DNA of 5,299 nt from Streptosporangiaceae bacterium. GTDB lineage: Bacteria > Actinomycetota > Actinomycetes > Streptosporangiales > Streptosporangiaceae. Position numbers and translations under genes: made by a program. Shown one piece after another: positions 5,074-5,299 of this stretch (the first letter of the stretch is position 1; every line of letters starts with the position of its first letter). The notes under the pieces were generated by a model. That model did no database searches and had not been told where the DNA came from. It was given only the letters and a program-made list of their open reading frames with translations. The stretch is taken from positions 1 through 5,299 of the forward strand of contig JASHTQ010000444.1 of assembly GCA_030040475.1 (NCBI GenBank). Direction: 5' to 3'.

Positions 5074-5299
5074 TCCTGCTCTAGGGCGGCGCGGAGCGAC
5101 GCCATCCCGCGTGCGGTGTGGCTCTTGACCGCGCCGCGGCTGATCCCCATCGTGTCCGCGATCTCCGCCTCCGACAGATCCGCGTAATACCGCAGCACGA
5201 TCGCCTCCCGCTGCCGCTCCGGCAGCCCCCGCAGCGCCTTGACCACCGCCGACCGCTCCAGCAGCACCAGCGCCCCGTGCTCCGCACTGGGCATATCCG
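5070..5299 (-). CDS. Sigma-70 family RNA polymerase sigma factor, region 4 (5' end outside window)
   Basis: The last 76 or so residues of a short (group 4, ECF-like) sigma factor, running off the right edge; the ATG at 5294 is inside the gene, as the frame stays open to the edge. The visible part is region 4 (Sigma70_r4_2): AVVKALRGLPERQREAIVLR, then YYADLSEAEIADTMGISRGA as the first helix and turn, and VKSHTARGMASLRAAL as the recognition helix. This domain contacts the -35 promoter element. The form GISRGAVKSHTARGM is common in actinomycete SigE-type factors. Region 2 and any linked anti-sigma factor gene are not visible, so the subgroup and signal are unknown. There is no C-terminal extension after region 4. 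The TAA stop (5072-5070) overlaps the TAG stop (5071-5073) of the convergent yjbR-like gene. Confidence 0.93.
   Translation of the reverse strand, partial: DMPSAEHGALVLLERSAVVKALRGLPERQREAIVLRYYADLSEAEIADTMGISRGAVKSHTARGMASLRAALEQD

Overview
The window is very GC-rich, with G or C in most third codon positions. Its gene content (a long Lhr-type helicase, a DUF574/Methyltransf_19 methyltransferase, an actinobacterial-type NAD kinase, a short sigma factor with an actinomycete-style region 4) points to a chromosomal segment of a filamentous or related actinomycete. The genus cannot be fixed from the sequence. No transposase, integrase, tRNA, rRNA or CRISPR array is visible.

Layout. Positions 1-1550 (+) hold the C-terminal third or so of an Lhr-type DNA helicase whose start lies outside the window. 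Positions 1551-1973 are a 423-bp gap without a convincing gene, and the most unusual part of the window. Its left half has five DnaA-box-like 9-mers in one orientation, spaced by about one or two helical turns, next to an AT-rich patch. Its right half is a run of hairpins with GNRA-type loops (one GAAA, three GCAA) ending in a strong terminator. I read this half as a candidate structured RNA on the + strand. The terminator also lies just beyond the stop codon of the convergent methyltransferase (1974-2777, -). A 195-bp divergent spacer with a perfect 10-bp palindrome separates the methyltransferase from a two- or three-helix membrane protein of unknown function (2973-3665, +). That gene overlaps the 3' end of an NAD kinase gene (3653-4573, -) by 13 bp. 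The NAD kinase is divergent, across only 47 bp, from a MmcQ/YjbR-family protein (4621-5073, +). The YjbR stop codon overlaps the stop of a sigma-factor gene on the opposite strand (5070 to the right edge, -).

How the genes relate. They alternate strand almost one by one, so no operon is visible and no shared pathway is evident. Lhr is a DNA-repair helicase, NAD kinase makes NADP, the sigma factor directs transcription, and the methyltransferase, membrane protein and YjbR protein have no specific known role. The connections that can be seen are structural: a shared bidirectional terminator, one compact divergent promoter region (nadK/yjbR) where both genes may be leaderless, and two convergent pairs whose coding ends overlap.
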